In this document: positions 27,582 through 36,289 of the stretch, piece by piece
Layout of the letters: the number at the start of each line of letters is the position of its first letter
How positions within the stretch are numbered: position 1 is the stretch's first letter
Source of the DNA: Cognatishimia sp. F0-27
GTDB lineage: Bacteria > Pseudomonadota > Alphaproteobacteria > Rhodobacterales > Rhodobacteraceae
Reading direction: 5' to 3'
NCBI RefSeq assembly: GCF_020667845.1
Contig: NZ_JAFMPQ010000002.1
Span: 186,001-250,000, forward strand
Length of the DNA: 64,000 nucleotides
Position numbers and translations under genes: made by a program
The notes under the pieces: model-generated
Databases searched by the model: none
What the model was told of the DNA's origin: nothing
The model's input: the letters and a program-made list of their open reading frames with translations, nothing else

Positions 27582-27824
27582 ATGTTTCCCGTGATGATTG
27601 GCACGATCGTGATTGCCGGGATCGTCGGATATGTCTCCGAGCGCAGCGGTTTCACGCGGAACGGCGTGATCGCCAGCATCATCATTTGCATCGGAGGTGC
27701 CTTTCTGGCCTATTTCGTGCGATTGATGTTCGGAATAGGCTTTGCGTCGCCGGGGCTGAACGCGATTGCGTCCTCGGTCGGGGCGCTGATCATCGTGCCG
27801 ACACATTGGCGCAAGCGTCGTTGA
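27582..27824 (+). CDS. Small membrane protein, GlsB/YeaQ-like
   Basis: 80 residues, three hydrophobic stretches (MIGTIVIAGIVGYVSE, GVIASIIICIGGAFLAYFV, NAIASSVGALIIV) with Gly-rich turns, as in the GlsB/YeaQ/YmgE family of tiny inner-membrane proteins linked to stress. It follows fmt by 6 bases and is probably co-transcribed with it. Function unknown. Confidence 0.7.
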   Translation: MFPVMIGTIVIAGIVGYVSERSGFTRNGVIASIIICIGGAFLAYFVRLMFGIGFASPGLNAIASSVGALIIVPTHWRKRR

Positions 27825-27874
27825 CCACGGCCTGTGGTTCTGGGCACCGGCCACGACGAGAGGGAGGCAAATCC

Positions 27875-28114
27875 ATGGGTTCGATCATCTGGCTGGTGAT
27901 TGTCGGCGCAGGGGCCGGTTTCATCGCAACGCGATTGATGCGGCTGAACCTCGGGATCGTTGAGACGGTTGTGATCGGCATGGCCGGGGCGCTGATCGGC
28001 GGTTTGATGCTGCGGTTCCTGCTTGCGCTGACGGGGGCGTTCGCCGGGTTGGTCGGCGCCATTCTCGGTGCGATGGCATTGATCTGGATCTGGAAAATGA
28101 TCGTGCAGCGCTGA
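27875..28114 (+). CDS. Second small membrane protein, GlsB/YeaQ-like
   Basis: 79 residues. It starts at ATG 27875 with GGGAGG 8 bases upstream. Helices IIWLVIVGAGAGFIATRLM, IVETVVIGMAGALIGGLML and GLVGAILGAMALIWIWKMI with the GxxxG turns typical of GlsB/YeaQ proteins. Tandem with the previous gene, 50 bases apart, so the pair may have arisen by duplication, though the sequences are diverged. Confidence 0.7.
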   Translation: MGSIIWLVIVGAGAGFIATRLMRLNLGIVETVVIGMAGALIGGLMLRFLLALTGAFAGLVGAILGAMALIWIWKMIVQR

Positions 28115-28236
28115 TCTGCGCAGGCTTCCGGCCCGGATTGGTGCGATTTTGCGCAGCACCCTCTGCACAGGCGAGGGTTTCATAATTTTGCGCACAAGCT
28201 ACCTACGGTTCAAATCGCAATGAAGGAGAGAGCCTG

Positions 28237-29226
28237 ATGGGACAGCTTGTGGACGGCGTCTGGCATGACGTGTGGTATGACACCAAGCAGACCGGCGGCA
28301 AGTTCGTGCGCTCCAACGCAAGATATCGCAACTGGATCACGCGGGATGGCGCGCCCGGTCCAAGCGGCGAGGGCGGGTTCATGGCGGCATCCGGGCGCTA
28401 TCACCTGTATGTCTCTTATGCGTGCCCCTGGGCGCATCGCGCCTTGATCTTCCGCGCCCTCAAGGGCTTGCAGGATCATATCGGGGTGAGCGCCGTGCAT
28501 CCCGACATGCTGTCCGACGGTTGGACCTTTGACACCGATGACAAGGGCGCCAATGGCGACGCGCTTTACGGCTTCGCCTTTGCCCGCGACCTCTATCTGA
28601 AGGCCGACCCCAAGGCGACCGGGCGGGTGACGGTGCCGATCCTGTGGGACAAGGAGCGCGAGACAATCGTGTCGAACGAAAGCTCCGAGATCATCCGCAT
28701 GTTCAACACCGCCTTCGATTCCATCACCGGCAATACGGCGGATTTCTGGCCGGAGGCACTCCGGAGCGCGATCGCGCCGGTCAATGACCGGATTTATGAT
28801 ACGCTGAACAACGGCGTCTACAAATCCGGTTTCGCCACCACGCAGGCGGCATACGAGGCGGCTGTCCGGCCGCTTTTCGATACGATCGACTGGCTCGAAG
28901 CGCGTCTGTCCGAGCGCCGCTACCTGATGGGCGATCGCATCACCGAGGCCGATTGGCGGTTGTTCACGACGCTGATCCGGTTCGACCTCGTCTATCACGG
29001 CCATTTCAAGTGCAACCGCACCAAGGTCGCGGAACTGCCCGCCCTGTCGGGCTGGTTGCGGGAATTGTATCAATGGCCCGGCGTGCGCGAGACGGTGAAT
29101 TTCGATCACATCGCGCGACACTACTACTACAGCCACGAAACGGTGAACCCGCACCGGATCGTGCCGATTGGTCCGGTTCTCGATCTCGACGCGCCACATG
29201 GGCGGGAGCACCTCAAGGCGGCCTGA
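28237..29226 (+). CDS. yqjG: Glutathionyl-hydroquinone reductase, YqjG-like GST
   Basis: 329 residues. The family signature is YVSYACPWAHRALIFRALKG, whose Cys is the catalytic residue in these Xi-class GSTs, which reduce glutathionyl-hydroquinones. Supporting parts are WDKERETIVSNESSEIIRMF (glutathione site Glu-Ser), LYQWPGVRETVNFDHIARHY and HPDM at the start of the second beta strand. AAGGAG lies 6 bases before ATG 28237. Acts in the cytoplasm, in detoxification of quinones; the physiological substrate is not known. Confidence 0.92.
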   Translation: MGQLVDGVWHDVWYDTKQTGGKFVRSNARYRNWITRDGAPGPSGEGGFMAASGRYHLYVSYACPWAHRALIFRALKGLQDHIGVSAVHPDMLSDGWTFDTDDKGANGDALYGFAFARDLYLKADPKATGRVTVPILWDKERETIVSNESSEIIRMFNTAFDSITGNTADFWPEALRSAIAPVNDRIYDTLNNGVYKSGFATTQAAYEAAVRPLFDTIDWLEARLSERRYLMGDRITEADWRLFTTLIRFDLVYHGHFKCNRTKVAELPALSGWLRELYQWPGVRETVNFDHIARHYYYSHETVNPHRIVPIGPVLDLDAPHGREHLKAA

Positions 29227-29356
29227 GCCGGCCACCGCCGGTGCCCGGCGACGCGCCGCAGCGCGGTTGGGCGCTGTCCCGCCCCCGGGCTTTGGCGCGG
29301 TGGGGGCGGGATTGGCAGCGCCGAGCCGCGCGGGGCTTACCCGGCGCGGAGAGGCG

Positions 29357-29716
29357 TCAGTATGTGGCGTAATGCTCGACCATGGCGGCGAGATCGTCGG
29401 GCTTGGTGGCCGCCGGAAGGAAGGCACGCGCGTTGCCGCAATGCTTGAAGATGGACCCGTCAGAGAAGAACGCGGTGTTGGATACAAAGATCACCCGCGC
29501 GTCCGGTTGGCGGTAATGGGCAAAATCGGACACGGTGAACGCGCCGCCGCTTTCGAGCGATAAGTCGAGAATGATCACCCGGAAGGTCACAAGCAGCAAC
29601 GCGTCAATGGCGTCTTGCTCGCTATCGACGATGGTAACATGGGTATCCATGCGCTGAAGATGTCGTTTCCACAATCCGGCAAGGCTGGCATTTTGCTGGA
29701 CAATCAGGACATTCAC
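29357..29716 (-). CDS. Stand-alone atypical response-regulator receiver protein
   Basis: 119 residues with the CheY-like alpha/beta order: MNVLIVQQNAS, VIILDLSLE (Asp51, the phospho-acceptor position), VIFVSNT (Ser/Thr), and LPAATKPDDL (Lys105-Pro). The usual acidic pair after strand 1 is replaced by Gln7-Gln8, so Mg2+ binding and phosphorylation may be altered. No output domain. No histidine kinase nearby. The frame is minus and divergent from the lytic transglycosylase. Confidence 0.8.
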   Translation of the reverse strand: MNVLIVQQNASLAGLWKRHLQRMDTHVTIVDSEQDAIDALLLVTFRVIILDLSLESGGAFTVSDFAHYRQPDARVIFVSNTAFFSDGSIFKHCGNARAFLPAATKPDDLAAMVEHYATY

Positions 29717-30048
29717 TGTGATGGCTCCACTAAGGATTTAGGGCCGTTGCGCGCGTTCTGCGCGGCTGGTCAGCCACAATTGCGCTGATTTCCTGAACAA
29801 ACCATTAACGTAAACGTAAGCTTGGTATCCAAAACGTGAACATCGGCGGAGAATGGCCGATGACCGTGGTTATTGAGCGTAAACCTTCTCATTCTTGTCG
29901 GGAATCGGGCGATCAAGGCATTTTTCCGTCTCTCCAGCCCGTCGCCCGCACCCCAATGGGCTGCACAGGACACATCCGCGCGCAAAGCGACGCTTGCGGC
30001 GCGCGCGCCCCTTTGTACTGTGCGGTCTGCACGAACGGAGGATTGGCG
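29717..30048. other. 332-bp divergent intergenic region
   Basis: Between the receiver gene and the lytic transglycosylase gene. It holds a TTAA-N7-GTAA site (29805). Frames of 60-90 codons over 29770-30115 lack motifs and are likely chance. Confidence 0.5.
29805..29819. promoter_or_regulatory. Possible CtrA-type site TTAA-N7-GTAA
   Basis: TTAACGTAAACGTAA in an AT-rich patch. It differs by one base from the alphaproteobacterial CtrA box TTAA-N7-TTAA; it also reads as two direct AACGTAA-like units. Placed 90 bases before the receiver gene. Only a near-consensus match. Confidence 0.3.
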
Positions 30049-31257
30049 ATGCGCAGGAAACGGACAGGTTTGGCAGCGATCATGGCACTTGGCATGGGGC
30101 TTGCAACGGCCATGACGGCGCAGGCGCAGACGCAGACACCTGTGCCGTGCGGCGGTGATTTCGGCGCGTTCGTTTCCGAACTCGCGGCAGAAGCGGTGGC
30201 CGGGGGCGCCGATCCCGCAACGGTGGGCCGGTTTTTCGCGGGGGCGGCGCAGGATGCCTCCGTGCTGCGCGCGGACCGGCGGCAGGGGATCTTTCAGGAT
30301 CCGTTTATCACCTTTTCACGCAAGCTGATCTCCCAGTCCCGCCTCGATCGTGGGCGCGAGATGGGCCGGCGCCACGCAGAGACTTTTGCACGGATCGAGC
30401 GCGACTATGGCATTGCGCCGGGCGTCTTGCTGGCATTTTGGGCCTTCGAAACCGATTACGGCAGCTTTCAGGGCGATTTCAACACGTTGAATGCGCTGGT
30501 CACGCTGGCACATGATTGTCGTCGACCAGAGATCTTCCGGCCGCAGATCCTTGCCGCGCTGGAACTGTACGAGATGGGCGATTTCGACCCGGCGCGCACC
30601 ACCGGCGCCTGGGCGGGGGAGATCGGCATGGTCCAGATGCTGCCGAGGGACATCCTTGAAAACGGCGTGGATGGCGATGGCGACGGGCGGGTGACCCTCA
30701 AGACTTCGGCGCCGGATGCGCTGATGTCCGGCGCCAAGATGCTGTCGCATCTCGGATGGCGGGCCGGGGAGCCGTGGCTGCAGGAGGTGGTGCTGCCAGA
30801 GACGCTGGACTGGTTCGAAACCGGCCTGCATGTGCAAAAACCGGTGGCCGAATGGGCCGCGCTTGGCGTGCGCGCACGCAACGGGGATTTCGAGGGGAGC
30901 GGCCTGATGGCGTCGATCGTCATCCCGCAAGGCCGCGATGGGCCGGCATTTATCGCCTATCCGAATTTCCGCGTCTATTTCGAGTGGAACCAGAGCTTTA
31001 CCTATGTGCTGACCGCAGCTTATTTCGGCACCCGCCTCGAAGGCGCGCCGATCTACGACGCGGGAAACCCCGCCCCGGGCCTGTCGGGAGACGCGATGAA
31101 GGCGCTGCAGGCCAAGCTGGCGGCGCGCGGCCATGACGTGGGCGAGATCGACGGCATCCTTGGCGCGGGCACGCGCGCGGCGGTGCGCGCGGTGCAGCGC
31201 GAATTGGGCATGCCTGCGGATGCATGGCCCACACAGGCGCTGCTTGACCGGCTCTAG
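30049..31257 (+). CDS. Lytic murein transglycosylase (MltB-type) with C-terminal peptidoglycan-binding domain
   Basis: 402 residues from ATG 30049 with GGAGG upstream. Signal peptide about residues 1-25 ending AQAQ. The MltB-type catalytic domain has LAFWAFETDYGSFQGDFNTL (catalytic Glu in AFETDYG) and GAWAGEIGMVQMLPRDI, the usual active-site wall. The last 60 residues (MKALQAKLAARGHDVGEIDG, ILGAGTRAAVRAVQREL) are a PG_binding_1 domain. Periplasmic enzyme cleaving peptidoglycan to anhydromuropeptides. Convergent with ade. Confidence 0.93.
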   Translation: MRRKRTGLAAIMALGMGLATAMTAQAQTQTPVPCGGDFGAFVSELAAEAVAGGADPATVGRFFAGAAQDASVLRADRRQGIFQDPFITFSRKLISQSRLDRGREMGRRHAETFARIERDYGIAPGVLLAFWAFETDYGSFQGDFNTLNALVTLAHDCRRPEIFRPQILAALELYEMGDFDPARTTGAWAGEIGMVQMLPRDILENGVDGDGDGRVTLKTSAPDALMSGAKMLSHLGWRAGEPWLQEVVLPETLDWFETGLHVQKPVAEWAALGVRARNGDFEGSGLMASIVIPQGRDGPAFIAYPNFRVYFEWNQSFTYVLTAAYFGTRLEGAPIYDAGNPAPGLSGDAMKALQAKLAARGHDVGEIDGILGAGTRAAVRAVQRELGMPADAWPTQALLDRL

Positions 31258-31390
31258 GCGTGCCGGTCGCGCGGGGGACGGCGCAGGGTGGCGGGAACGC
31301 GCGCCCTTTTCAGGCGCTCGATTGGCAGGATGACGCAAACGACAGGCGGCAGACCCGCGCGGCGTGACCGGGGCGGAGACGCTTGGCGCG

Positions 31391-33085
31391 TCAGGCGATG
31401 ATCTCGAAGCGGGTCACGTCGACCATGCCGCGATCGGTGATCTTGAGCGCGGGAATCACCGGCAGAGCAAGAAAAGCCAGTTGCAGGAACGGCTCTTCCA
31501 GCGTGACGCCAAGCTCGCGCGCGGCGGCGCGTAGGTCGATCAGGCGGTCGCGCACCTCTTCGAAGGGACGCAGGCTCATGAGCCCGGCGACGGGCAATGC
31601 CAGTTCCGCCAGAATGGCAGTCTCATCCGCCACGACAAAGCCGCCCTCGATCTCCGAGAGGCGGTTTGCGGCGAGGGCCATGGCGGCATAATCCTGACCG
31701 ACACAAACGATGTTGTGATGGTCATGGCAGACGGTGGAGGCGATGGCCCCGCGGGTCATGCAAAACCCGCGCACGAATCCGCAGGCGATATTGCCGTTCT
31801 TGCCGTGGCGTTCGACCACCGCGATGCGGGCAAGATCGCGCGCGGGATCGGGGCGCTTGTCGCCATCCTCGACGGGGATGATTTCATGCAGGTGATCCGT
31901 CAGGATCTGACCGTCGCGAATGCCGATCACATCGGTCTCTGCCCGGTTGGCCGTGGTGCGGAAATCATCCGCCTCCAGCCGGGGTGCCCGGACGGAGTTG
32001 CGCCCGACCGGGGCGACGGGGCGGCGCGCGGCGAAGGCGTCGTCACAAACGCGGATGCCGCCGGCGATCACAAGCTGGGCGTCGCAGGCCTCCAGCGACG
32101 TGACGGCGACGATGTCGGCGCGTTTGCCGGGCGCGATCATGCCCCGATCCTTCAGCCCGAAGGCTTCGGCGGCTGAGAGCGTGGCAGCGCGGTAGGCCGC
32201 AAGCGGCGACGTACCCAGAGCGATCAGCGTGCGGATCATGTAATCCAGATGGCCGTGCTCTGCGATATCGAGCGGATTGCGGTCATCGGTGCAGAGCGCC
32301 ATAAGCATCGCGCTGCGCTCTGACAGGAGCGGTTGCAGCGCGTGCAGGTCCTTGGAAACTGAGCCCTCGCGGATCAGCACGCGCATGCCCTTGCGCAGCT
32401 TTTCCAGCGCTTCCTCGGCGCTTGTTGCCTCGTGTTCGGTCCGGATCCCGGCAGAAATATAGGCGTTGAGGTCGTGCCCCGAAAGCAGCGGGCAATGGCC
32501 GTCGATATGACCACCTTCGAACAGCTGCAGCTTGGCCATGGCCTCGGGGTCGCGATGGATCACGCCGGGGTAGTTCATGAATTCCGCCAGCCCCAGACCG
32601 CTTGCATCGCCCATGAGCGGCCGCAGATCCTCCGCCAGAAGCGTGGCGCCGGCGGTTTCCATGTGGGTGGAGGGCACGCAGGAGCTGAGCTGCACCTTGA
32701 TGTCGATCAGCGTTTCGCGCGCACAGGCCTGGAAATAGCGGATGCCCTCCGCGCCGATCACATTGGCGATCTCATGCGGGTCGCAGATCGCGGTCGTGAT
32801 CCCGCGCGGCGCAACGCAGCGGTCGAACTCCTGCGGCGTCACGAGAGAGCTTTCGATATGCAGATGCGTGTCGATGAATCCGGGCACAAGGATCAGGCCG
32901 CTCACGTCGATCACGCGGTTGCCGTCATAGGCCCCCAGAGTGCCGACGATGCGGTCCCCGCAGATGGCCACATCGCCATCAAGCAGATCCCCGGTGACAA
33001 GATCGAACAGCCGCCCGCCGCGCAAGACGAGATCGGCGGGCTCGTCGCCCCGTCCCTGGGCGATGCGGGTTTCGAGGTCTGGCAT
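31391..33085 (-). CDS. ade: Adenine deaminase
   Basis: 564 residues, amidohydrolase superfamily, usual length. It converts adenine to hypoxanthine. It has [20 protein letters not shown] (HxH metal motif in the adenine-deaminase form), [46 protein letters not shown], and the C-terminal domain with GRADG-like [12 protein letters not shown] and the final [23 protein letters not shown] 33085 is the start ([20 protein letters not shown]). Convergent with the transglycosylase, divergent from choX. Confidence 0.95.
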   Translation of the reverse strand: MPDLETRIAQGRGDEPADLVLRGGRLFDLVTGDLLDGDVAICGDRIVGTLGAYDGNRVIDVSGLILVPGFIDTHLHIESSLVTPQEFDRCVAPRGITTAICDPHEIANVIGAEGIRYFQACARETLIDIKVQLSSCVPSTHMETAGATLLAEDLRPLMGDASGLGLAEFMNYPGVIHRDPEAMAKLQLFEGGHIDGHCPLLSGHDLNAYISAGIRTEHEATSAEEALEKLRKGMRVLIREGSVSKDLHALQPLLSERSAMLMALCTDDRNPLDIAEHGHLDYMIRTLIALGTSPLAAYRAATLSAAEAFGLKDRGMIAPGKRADIVAVTSLEACDAQLVIAGGIRVCDDAFAARRPVAPVGRNSVRAPRLEADDFRTTANRAETDVIGIRDGQILTDHLHEIIPVEDGDKRPDPARDLARIAVVERHGKNGNIACGFVRGFCMTRGAIASTVCHDHHNIVCVGQDYAAMALAANRLSEIEGGFVVADETAILAELALPVAGLMSLRPFEEVRDRLIDLRAAARELGVTLEEPFLQLAFLALPVIPALKITDRGMVDVTRFEIIA

Positions 33086-33177
33086 CCTGTCCTCCGTCGG
33101 TAGGGCATGATGATGGCACAGCGCGGCGCGAGGTGCGAGAGGCGTTGCGGTTGCAAAGCGCGCCGTTCCGGCGTTGA

Positions 33178-33192
33178 CTGTTCTGCAAACAG
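33178..33192. promoter_or_regulatory. Inverted repeat before choX
   Basis: CTGTT-CTGCA-AACAG, 26 bases before the choX start and overlapping a TTGACT that could be a -35 box. It has the size of a small repressor operator; choline genes are often under BetI-type control, but identity is unknown. Confidence 0.4.
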
Positions 33193-33218
33193 ATCACACA
33201 TCAACGGGAGACATCACG

Positions 33219-34142
33219 ATGAAAAAACTGGCATGTTCTGCGCTCGCACTTGGCGTTGCGGGCGGCATGGCGGCCGCGGATTGCGGCACGGTCACCTTTT
33301 CGGACGTGGGATGGACGGATATCACCGCAACCACGGCGGCGACGACGCTTGTGCTTGAGGCGCTGGGTTACGAGACGGATATCAAGGTGCTGTCCGTGCC
33401 GGTGACCTATACCTCCATGGCGGCGGGGGATATCGACGTGTTCCTCGGCAACTGGATGCCGACGATGGAGGCCGATATTGCGCCGTATCGCGAGGCCGGC
33501 ACGGTGGACACGGTGCGTGCGAACCTCGAAGGCGCGAAATACACGCTGGCCACCAATGCCGCCGGGGCCGCGCTCGGCATCATGGATTTCGCCGATATCG
33601 CGGCGCAGGCGGAGGCGCTCGAAGAGACGATCTATGGCATCGAGCCGGGCAATGACGGCAACCGCCTCATCATGGACATGATCGAGGCCAACGCCTTTGG
33701 CCTTGAGGGGTTCGAGGTGAAGGAAAGCTCCGAACAGGGGATGCTGGCGCAGGTCGGTCGCGCGGACGGGCGCGATGAGCCCGTGGTCTTCCTCGCGTGG
33801 GAGCCGCACCCGATGAATGCCAATTACGACCTGACATATCTCACTGGCGGAGACGATTATTTCGGACCGAACCTTGGCGGTGCGACGGTGTTCACCAACA
33901 CCCGCGCAGGGTATGTCGAAGAATGCCCCAATGTCGGCAAACTGCTCAATAATCTCGAATTCACGCTTGCGATGGAGAACGAGATCATGGGCGCCATTCT
34001 GGATGACGGTGCCGATCCGGATGACGCGGCACGGGCGTGGATCATGGCCAATCCGGGTATCCTCGAGACGTGGCTCGACGGTGTGACCACCGTGGATGGG
34101 GGCGATGCGATGGCAGCCGCTCAGGCTCTGGTCGACGGTTAA
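33219..34142 (+). CDS. choX: Choline/betaine ABC transporter substrate-binding protein ChoX
   Basis: 307 residues from ATG 33219 with CGGGAG upstream. The signal peptide is MKKLACSALALGVAGGMAAA. Mature features of the ChoX/OpuAC family: FSDVGWTDITATTAATTLVL, VFLGNWMPTMEADIAPYREA, VVFLAWEPHPMNANYDLTYL (aromatic box residues for the trimethylammonium group) and DPDDAARAWIMANPGILETW. Periplasmic. Its permease and ATPase genes lie 1.3 kb downstream, separated by an inverted gene, whereas choXWV normally form one operon. Confidence 0.93.
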   Translation: MKKLACSALALGVAGGMAAADCGTVTFSDVGWTDITATTAATTLVLEALGYETDIKVLSVPVTYTSMAAGDIDVFLGNWMPTMEADIAPYREAGTVDTVRANLEGAKYTLATNAAGAALGIMDFADIAAQAEALEETIYGIEPGNDGNRLIMDMIEANAFGLEGFEVKESSEQGMLAQVGRADGRDEPVVFLAWEPHPMNANYDLTYLTGGDDYFGPNLGGATVFTNTRAGYVEECPNVGKLLNNLEFTLAMENEIMGAILDDGADPDDAARAWIMANPGILETWLDGVTTVDGGDAMAAAQALVDG

Positions 34143-34190
34143 TCAGAACAAGCGCTGCGGCGAGGTGCCAGAACGCCCGCCGCAGCGATG

Positions 34191-34787
34191 CTATAGCACC
34201 CGCCGCGCGGCAAGGAGTGCGCCGACCCACGCGCCGATGGCGTTGAACACGAGGTCAAGCGCTGTATTGATGTAGCCGCCGACATTGGTGTCGGGCACCA
34301 TGACCACCGCGGTAAACTCGATCATCTCGTTCAGCGCACCAAGCCCCATCGAAGCCAGCGCCGGGAAAACCACCGCGCTTGCGGTGCCGCGCATGGCGGG
34401 AAAGTGCCGTGTCAGAAGATGGTGCAACAGCCAGGCCGCGACGCCGAAGCCATAGGCATGCACCGCCTGATCGTATTTCAGGATCGGGTTTTCGCCGACC
34501 GCGAACAGATCCAGCAGCACCAGGTTGTATAGCACGGACCCGTTGACCGGAACCCCGCCGCCAGCCATGTGCAGCAAGCCCCAGATCGACAACGCCCAAA
34601 GGATGGCTGGCGGGTATTCGGCCTTCCCGAGGCTGAACCCGACAAGCGCCATCAGGATGAGCATCGTGGCGACATAGACAATGAATTCGAGATTGCCGAT
34701 CGACAGGAACCAGACCGAGAAAGCCAGAACATAGGCCGCCGTAAAGACAGCGATGATGGTTTCCATGCGATTGGGTGCGCGTGTCAT
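34191..34787 (-). CDS. YjdF-like (DUF2238) inner-membrane protein
   Basis: 198 residues from ATG 34787; an ATG at 34766 is also possible. About six helices: IIAVFTAAYVLAFSVWFLSI, VYVATMLILMALVGF, ILWALSIWGLLHMAGGGVPV, AVHAYGFGVAAWLLHHLLTR. The signature ALNEMIEFTAVVMVPDTNVG, then GYINTALDLVFNAIGA is the DUF2238/YjdF pattern. Function unknown. Inverted inside the choline transport genes; its stop faces the choX stop. Confidence 0.85.
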   Translation of the reverse strand: MTRAPNRMETIIAVFTAAYVLAFSVWFLSIGNLEFIVYVATMLILMALVGFSLGKAEYPPAILWALSIWGLLHMAGGGVPVNGSVLYNLVLLDLFAVGENPILKYDQAVHAYGFGVAAWLLHHLLTRHFPAMRGTASAVVFPALASMGLGALNEMIEFTAVVMVPDTNVGGYINTALDLVFNAIGAWVGALLAARRVL

Positions 34788-35458
34788 GCACCCAAATTGG
34801 CAGCTTGCGGGCGCTGCGGCCTTGATACGGATCAAGCGATGTGTCGGGCGCAGCAGCGCACCGGGTCCGGATGGTGGCGATGCCGGGTCTGGCCGCGTGC
34901 CGGGACGGGACCGGGCCTTTCGGCGCGGTGCTCACCGTGGCGTCACTGGCGGTGCGACCGGCCCGTGGTGACGCAGCCTGACGCATCGGTAAATGCGCGA
35001 ACCCGCGGGTGGGCCAGAGGCGCGAGCCCGCGGTGGGCAGACGCGCGAGCCGGCAAGGCAAGACGCGCAAACGGGCGCGGGCAGACGCGCGACCACACGG
35101 GTTTCCGGCTCTGGCATCCGTTCGCGTCAAGGACCTGAAACAGGCCGCACGAGAGGGGCATGGCGGCCGCGCAGTGAGGCGGCACCCGGCGGAGGTTCTG
35201 GAGCTTTGTCCGCCTGCGGGTGTGCGGGGGAGGCATGGCCGACAGCGCCAAGATGGCACCGAACACAGTGCGCTGCATCGCGGAGCCGGTGACGCGAGCC
35301 ATTGCACCCTCCGCGCCGGACCGGTCGCCACACGCCGCATCGTCCGAGGCAGGCCGGCTTGCCATGACCGTGGCGCGGCCTTGACGGAAATCTTCTCTTT
35401 TCATTCGCTGGGCCGCAGGTCAGTCTCGGGGTCACGTGCGGGCGAAGAGGGGACAGGC
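34788..35458. other. 671-bp region between the YjdF-like gene and choW, with decayed tandem repeats
   Basis: No gene recognised. Between 34995 and 35110 a GCGCGA(A/G)CC motif recurs at 34995, 35020, 35043, 35065 and 35087, about 22-25 bases apart, the same period as the array at 1263. TTGACG at 35381 may be a -35 box for choWV. Frames reading over it (35009, 34993) are artefacts of GC-rich sequence. Confidence 0.6.
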
Positions 35459-36289
35459 GTGGAGTGGTTGACGGAGAGGAAAATCCCGGTCGGGGATTGG
35501 GCCGAGGCAGGCTTTGATTGGCTGCAGCGCAATGGCGCGCCGTTCTTTGACGCGCTGGCAGAAGCGATGGAGGCGCTGATCGACGCCATTCTCTGGCTCA
35601 TGCAGACCCCGCATCCGCTGATTGTCGTGCTCGCTTTTGTGGCGGCTGCGTGGTGGGGCCACCGCGGCTGGAAAATCCCGCTGTTCATCGCGCTGGGGTT
35701 CCTGTTCATCCTCAACCAGGGCTATTGGGAGGAGACGACGGAGAGCCTAACGCTTGTGTTGTCCGCATGTGTCGTCTGTATGGGAATCGGCGTCCCCATC
35801 GGGATCGCCGCGGCACACAGGCCTCGCCTTTATGCTGCGATGCGCCCCGTGCTCGACCTGATGCAGACCTTGCCAACCTTCGTCTATCTGATCCCGGCGA
35901 TTGTCTTTTTCGGGATCGGCATGGTTCCGGGGCTGATTGCGACGGTGATCTTTGTTCTGCCCGCGCCGATCCGACTGACGCATCTGGGGATTTCCTCGAC
36001 GCCCACGGCGCTGATCGAAGCAGCGGACGCTTTCGGCGCGACACCGCGACAGAAGCTGTGGAAGGTCGAGTTGCCATCCGCGCTGCCGCAGATCATGGCC
36101 GGGCTGAACCAGACCATCATGCTGTCGCTGTCGATGGTCGTGATCGCCGCGCTTGTGGGCGCCGACGGGCTTGGCGTGCCGGTGATGCGGGCGCTCAACC
36201 GCGTCGATACCGGGCTTGGCTTCGAGGCGGGGCTGATCATCGTGGTGGTCGCCATCATGTTGGACCGCGCGCTGAGGGTCGGCAAATGA
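35459..36289 (+). CDS. choW: Choline ABC transporter permease ChoW
   Basis: 276 residues from GTG 35459 with AGAGGGGA upstream; an internal TTG at 35468 is possible. N-terminal WLTERKIPVGDWAEAGFDWL, then five to six helices and the binding-protein-dependent permease EAA loop EAADAFGATPRQKLWKVELP followed by SALPQIMAGLNQTIMLSLSM. Matches the ProW/ChoW family. The stop overlaps choV by ATGA. It probably uses its own promoter, because choX is more than 1.3 kb upstream. Confidence 0.93.
   Translation: MEWLTERKIPVGDWAEAGFDWLQRNGAPFFDALAEAMEALIDAILWLMQTPHPLIVVLAFVAAAWWGHRGWKIPLFIALGFLFILNQGYWEETTESLTLVLSACVVCMGIGVPIGIAAAHRPRLYAAMRPVLDLMQTLPTFVYLIPAIVFFGIGMVPGLIATVIFVLPAPIRLTHLGISSTPTALIEAADAFGATPRQKLWKVELPSALPQIMAGLNQTIMLSLSMVVIAALVGADGLGVPVMRALNRVDTGLGFEAGLIIVVVAIMLDRALRVGK

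Noticed and set aside
28207-28216. GGTTCAAATC, a T-loop-like string
   Set aside because: No cloverleaf: no acceptor or anticodon arms fit on either side; it lies in the leader before the GST gene.
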